From assembly GCA_020528935.1 (NCBI GenBank), contig JAJDFU010000490.1:1-8582 (forward strand): a DNA stretch of 8,582 nt. Direction: 5' to 3'. The notes under the pieces are model-generated. The model ran no database searches. It was not told where the DNA came from and saw only the letters and a list, made by a program, of their open reading frames with translations. Both the position numbers and the translations under genes were made by a program. Shown one piece after another: positions 7,013 to 8,582 of this stretch (the stretch's first letter is position 1; each line of letters opens with the position of its first letter). This DNA is from Saprospiraceae bacterium. Lineage in GTDB: Bacteria; Bacteroidota; Bacteroidia; Chitinophagales; Saprospiraceae.

Positions 7013-7627
7013 ATGCCTACCCCACCGGCCCGGGACGAAGGCTACGTCAAATTCCGGGCCGAACACCAGCCGGGGCCTCCGCTGCAGGCCGGGCTTTTGA
7101 CCGAACTACAGCACTGGAGGCAACGGCTGTACAAGCAAGGCCTCATCGGCGCCTATCCCGACGGCATCGGCTACGGCAACCTCAGCTGCCGCTATGGCCG
7201 GAGCGACCCCTTCATCATCAGCGGCACGGCTACCGGCGGACTGCCCCAGCTGGGCCCCGAGCACTACGCCCTGGTGACGGACTTTGACCCGGCCACCAAT
7301 ACCCTTCACTGCACGGGCCCCGTCCTGGCCTCCAGCGAAAGCATGACCCACGGCATCCTGTACCGCCACTGCCCGGAGGTGGGCGGCGTGCTTCACGTGC
7401 ACAGCCTGGCCCTCTGGGAAGCGTTGCTGCATCGCGTACCCACCACCGATGCCGGCGCGCCCTACGGCAGCCCCGAGATGGTGTACAGCGTCATCCGCCT
7501 GCTGGAGGAGACCGACCTGCGCAGGCAGAAGATCTTCGTCATGGAAGGGCATCGCGAGGGGGTATTCGCCTTCGGAAAGGACCTGGATGAGGCCGGAGAA
7601 GTGCTGGAGAAATGGGTGGTTGGGTAA
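7013..7627 (+). CDS. Class II aldolase/adducin-family protein
   Basis: A 204-residue protein of the metal-dependent class II aldolase fold, similar in size to L-fuculose-1-phosphate aldolase (about 215). The expected site is intact: GYGNLSCRYG (53-62) and SGTATGG (70-76) for phosphate binding, Glu109 in ASSESMTH as the likely acid/base, and metal ligands His128 and His130 (HVHS) and His180 (EGHREG). The spacing from Glu to the first His is 19, as in fuculose-phosphate aldolase. Relatives include aldolases, ribulose-5-phosphate 4-epimerases and methylthioribulose-1-phosphate dehydratase (MtnB). The substrate cannot be decided from motifs. Because mtnA is two genes upstream, methylthioribulose-1-phosphate is an attractive candidate. 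The motif spellings, especially SGTATGG and ASSESMTH, look like a conserved Bacteroidota subfamily. Its ATG follows the preceding TGA after one base, which indicates translational coupling. Confidence 0.87.
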   Translation: MPTPPARDEGYVKFRAEHQPGPPLQAGLLTELQHWRQRLYKQGLIGAYPDGIGYGNLSCRYGRSDPFIISGTATGGLPQLGPEHYALVTDFDPATNTLHCTGPVLASSESMTHGILYRHCPEVGGVLHVHSLALWEALLHRVPTTDAGAPYGSPEMVYSVIRLLEETDLRRQKIFVMEGHREGVFAFGKDLDEAGEVLEKWVVG

Positions 7628-7852
7628 AAGGGCCAAAAACAGATGGGGACGGTAATACGGACGCTCCCCGACGAAGCACAGCTTGTCCGGGTCAAAGACA
7701 GCTTCGCTTCGGTAAGCACCGCTTTGCGGAGGACCCAAGGCTCCCGGTCCCTTGCTGGCTGGAAATAACTACATTGGATGAAGAGATCCGCCGGATATCT
7801 ATAAAGGGGCTGGGACTCGCGCCCGCCCCCGTGTTGAAAAAATACCCATCGT
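7628..7852. other. Intergenic region with a tiny ORF of doubtful status
   Basis: These 225 bases lie between the aldolase-like gene and the last membrane gene. A forward ORF of 41 codons runs from ATG 7643 to TAA 7766-7768 and begins MGTVIRTLPDEAQLVRVKDS; I recognise no family. Other frames here are also open on both strands, so the ORF may be chance or the relic of a larger gene. No convincing terminator was found after the aldolase-like gene. A GC-rich hairpin lies near the 3' end of the region. Confidence 0.35.
7806..7829 (+). other. GC-rich hairpin in the leader of the last gene
   Basis: GGGGCTGGG (7806-7814) faces CCCGCCCC (7822-7829). It forms eight GC pairs with a single bulged T at 7811 and a 7-base loop. 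The hairpin ends 23 bases before the ATG at 7853. No T-run follows on the plus strand, only GTGTTGAAAAAA, so it is not a classic terminator for the upstream cluster. It could act in the leader of the membrane protein gene or simply reflect GC-rich sequence. Confidence 0.4.
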
Positions 7853-8299
7853 ATGCCCAAATTCCAACTCGTTCTGCTTCTGGCAGCCTATCTGGCCATC
7901 CCGGCCTGGGGGTATTACCAGATGCAGCGCCATGCACCGGCCGAAGCTACGGATCAGACGGCAGTGCAGGCCGATAGCCGCCAGGAGCAGGGGCGGCAGG
8001 TCTTCCGCTGGGGGCTGATCGCCATCGGCATAGCTGTGCTGGGCAACATGCCGCTCATGGGCCTGCCGGGCATGCTGGTGGTGGGCATTGGAAAACTCAG
8101 TGGTGTACTGCGCAAGGAAGTGGAAGGCGAGCGACTCTGGCCGGCAGCCATTATGGCCACGCTGATCTTTCCGCTGGGTATTTCCCTGGGGGTTTTGGCC
8201 AAAAACCTCGCCTATCCGCAGGGCGGCATCTGGCTGCTGGGGCTCATCCTGACCCTCTGGCTGGCAGGGACCATCCTGATCTTGCGCAGGATGGCCTGA
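7853..8299 (+). CDS. Small membrane protein, function unknown
   Basis: A 148-residue protein with four hydrophobic stretches at about residues 4-22, 52-80, 95-115 and 124-145. The first is followed by a polar, charged segment rich in Gln, Ala and Arg (about 23-50). The N-terminal stretch could be a signal anchor, but no lipobox or clear cleavage site is seen. The third loop carries LRKEVEGERLWP and the C-terminus ends in basic LRRMA, consistent with the positive-inside rule for a cytoplasmic tail. I recognise no family and assign no function. It follows the aldolase-like gene after 225 bases, so it is probably a separate unit. ATG 7853 was chosen because it directly precedes the hydrophobic segment; the upstream bases are A-rich with no Shine-Dalgarno sequence, as for the other genes here. 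Confidence 0.72.
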   Translation: MPKFQLVLLLAAYLAIPAWGYYQMQRHAPAEATDQTAVQADSRQEQGRQVFRWGLIAIGIAVLGNMPLMGLPGMLVVGIGKLSGVLRKEVEGERLWPAAIMATLIFPLGISLGVLAKNLAYPQGGIWLLGLILTLWLAGTILILRRMA

Positions 8300-8495
8300 C
8301 TGCGGCTGATCGTTCCCGAAGATGCCGCCCGATATGGAACGCACGCCCCTCGAGGAAGACAGCCTCCGCCTCCCAATCGATAATTCCCCGGTGACGACCG
8401 GAACGGGCTGCAAGGACTTTCCGGGTCTTGGCAATGATCCGGATGCCTTCCTTCACCCCAAGATCGAGCATGTTCCCGATCTTATACCGTTTCAA
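8244..8495 (-). CDS. Possible small basic ORF, doubtful
   Basis: A reverse frame is open from TTG 8495 (ATG at 8471) to a stop at 8244-8246, giving 83 or 75 residues. It has an orderly stretch with LDLGVKEGIRIIAKTRKVL and GRHRGIIDWEAEAVFLEG. It overlaps the end of the forward membrane gene by 56 bases, and two other frames are also open across 8322-8434, one on each strand. That makes a chance ORF or a decayed gene as likely as a real one. I recognise no family. Confidence 0.2.
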   Translation of the reverse strand: MKRYKIGNMLDLGVKEGIRIIAKTRKVLAARSGRHRGIIDWEAEAVFLEGRAFHIGRHLRERSAAVRPSCARSGWSLPARGSG

Positions 8496-8536
8496 GCAGG
8501 AGACGCCCTACCGGTCATTTCATACGTGAAACGGTA
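8485..8536. repeat. 10-bp inverted repeat with a 32-base spacer
   Basis: TACCGTTTCA (8485-8494) and TGAAACGGTA (8527-8536) are perfect reverse complements. They lie in the gene-poor tail of the window where GC falls to about half. The spacer contains ACCGG-type bases but no gene. The arms could form a stem-loop, be paired binding sites, or be ends of a small repeat unit. Only a genome-wide comparison can tell which. Confidence 0.5.
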
Positions 8537-8582
8537 GAACCGAGTTGCCCCATTCAACCCAAGCGGTCCAGAAAGGTGTTAA

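Noticed and set aside
1..8582. CRISPR arrays, tRNA or rRNA genes, transposase or phage genes, toxin-antitoxin or known defence systems
   Set aside because: No regularly spaced repeats, no cloverleaf-like segment, and none of the supported proteins belongs to these classes.

Overview
The window looks like a moderately GC-rich chromosome segment from a member of the Bacteroidota, perhaps near the Saprospiria. The placement rests on three things. None of the seven confident genes has a Shine-Dalgarno sequence before its start. The ligase-associated type DEXH helicase, the long HMG-CoA synthase and the class II aldolase-like protein resemble forms I associate with that phylum. A mevalonate-pathway gene also fits some Bacteroidota lineages. 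This is recognition from memory, not a database result.

Layout. Bases 1-380 are lower in GC (109 of 240 in the first 240 bases) and hold at most one doubtful small minus-strand ORF. Bases 381-2846 (+) encode an Lhr-type, ligase-associated DEXH helicase. It meets a minus-strand four-helix membrane protein (2843-3244) tail to tail, with the two stop codons sharing the bases CTAA. Upstream of that membrane gene on the same strand lies HMG-CoA synthase (3347-4825); a nested inverted repeat (3256-3301) separates the two. A 161-base divergent intergenic region with a perfect dyad (4843-4858) leads to the plus-strand cluster: MtnA-type methylthioribose-1-phosphate isomerase (4987-6114), an NmrA-like NAD(P)-binding protein (6133-7011) and a class II aldolase/adducin-family protein (7013-7627), with gaps of 18 and 1 bases. 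After a 225-base gap containing a GC-rich hairpin comes a small membrane protein (7853-8299). The last 283 bases contain no confident gene, but they do hold a 10-bp inverted repeat and a doubtful reverse ORF.

Functionally, the helicase belongs to DNA repair but has none of its usual partners (ligase, exonuclease, phosphoesterase) here. HMG-CoA synthase feeds isoprenoid synthesis. The isomerase-SDR-aldolase cluster is the most interesting part: it pairs the methionine-salvage isomerase with a metal-dependent aldolase-fold enzyme whose metal site is intact. That raises the possibility of a variant route for using methylthioribulose-1-phosphate (dehydratase or aldolase). No CRISPR array, tRNA, rRNA, transposase or phage gene was seen.
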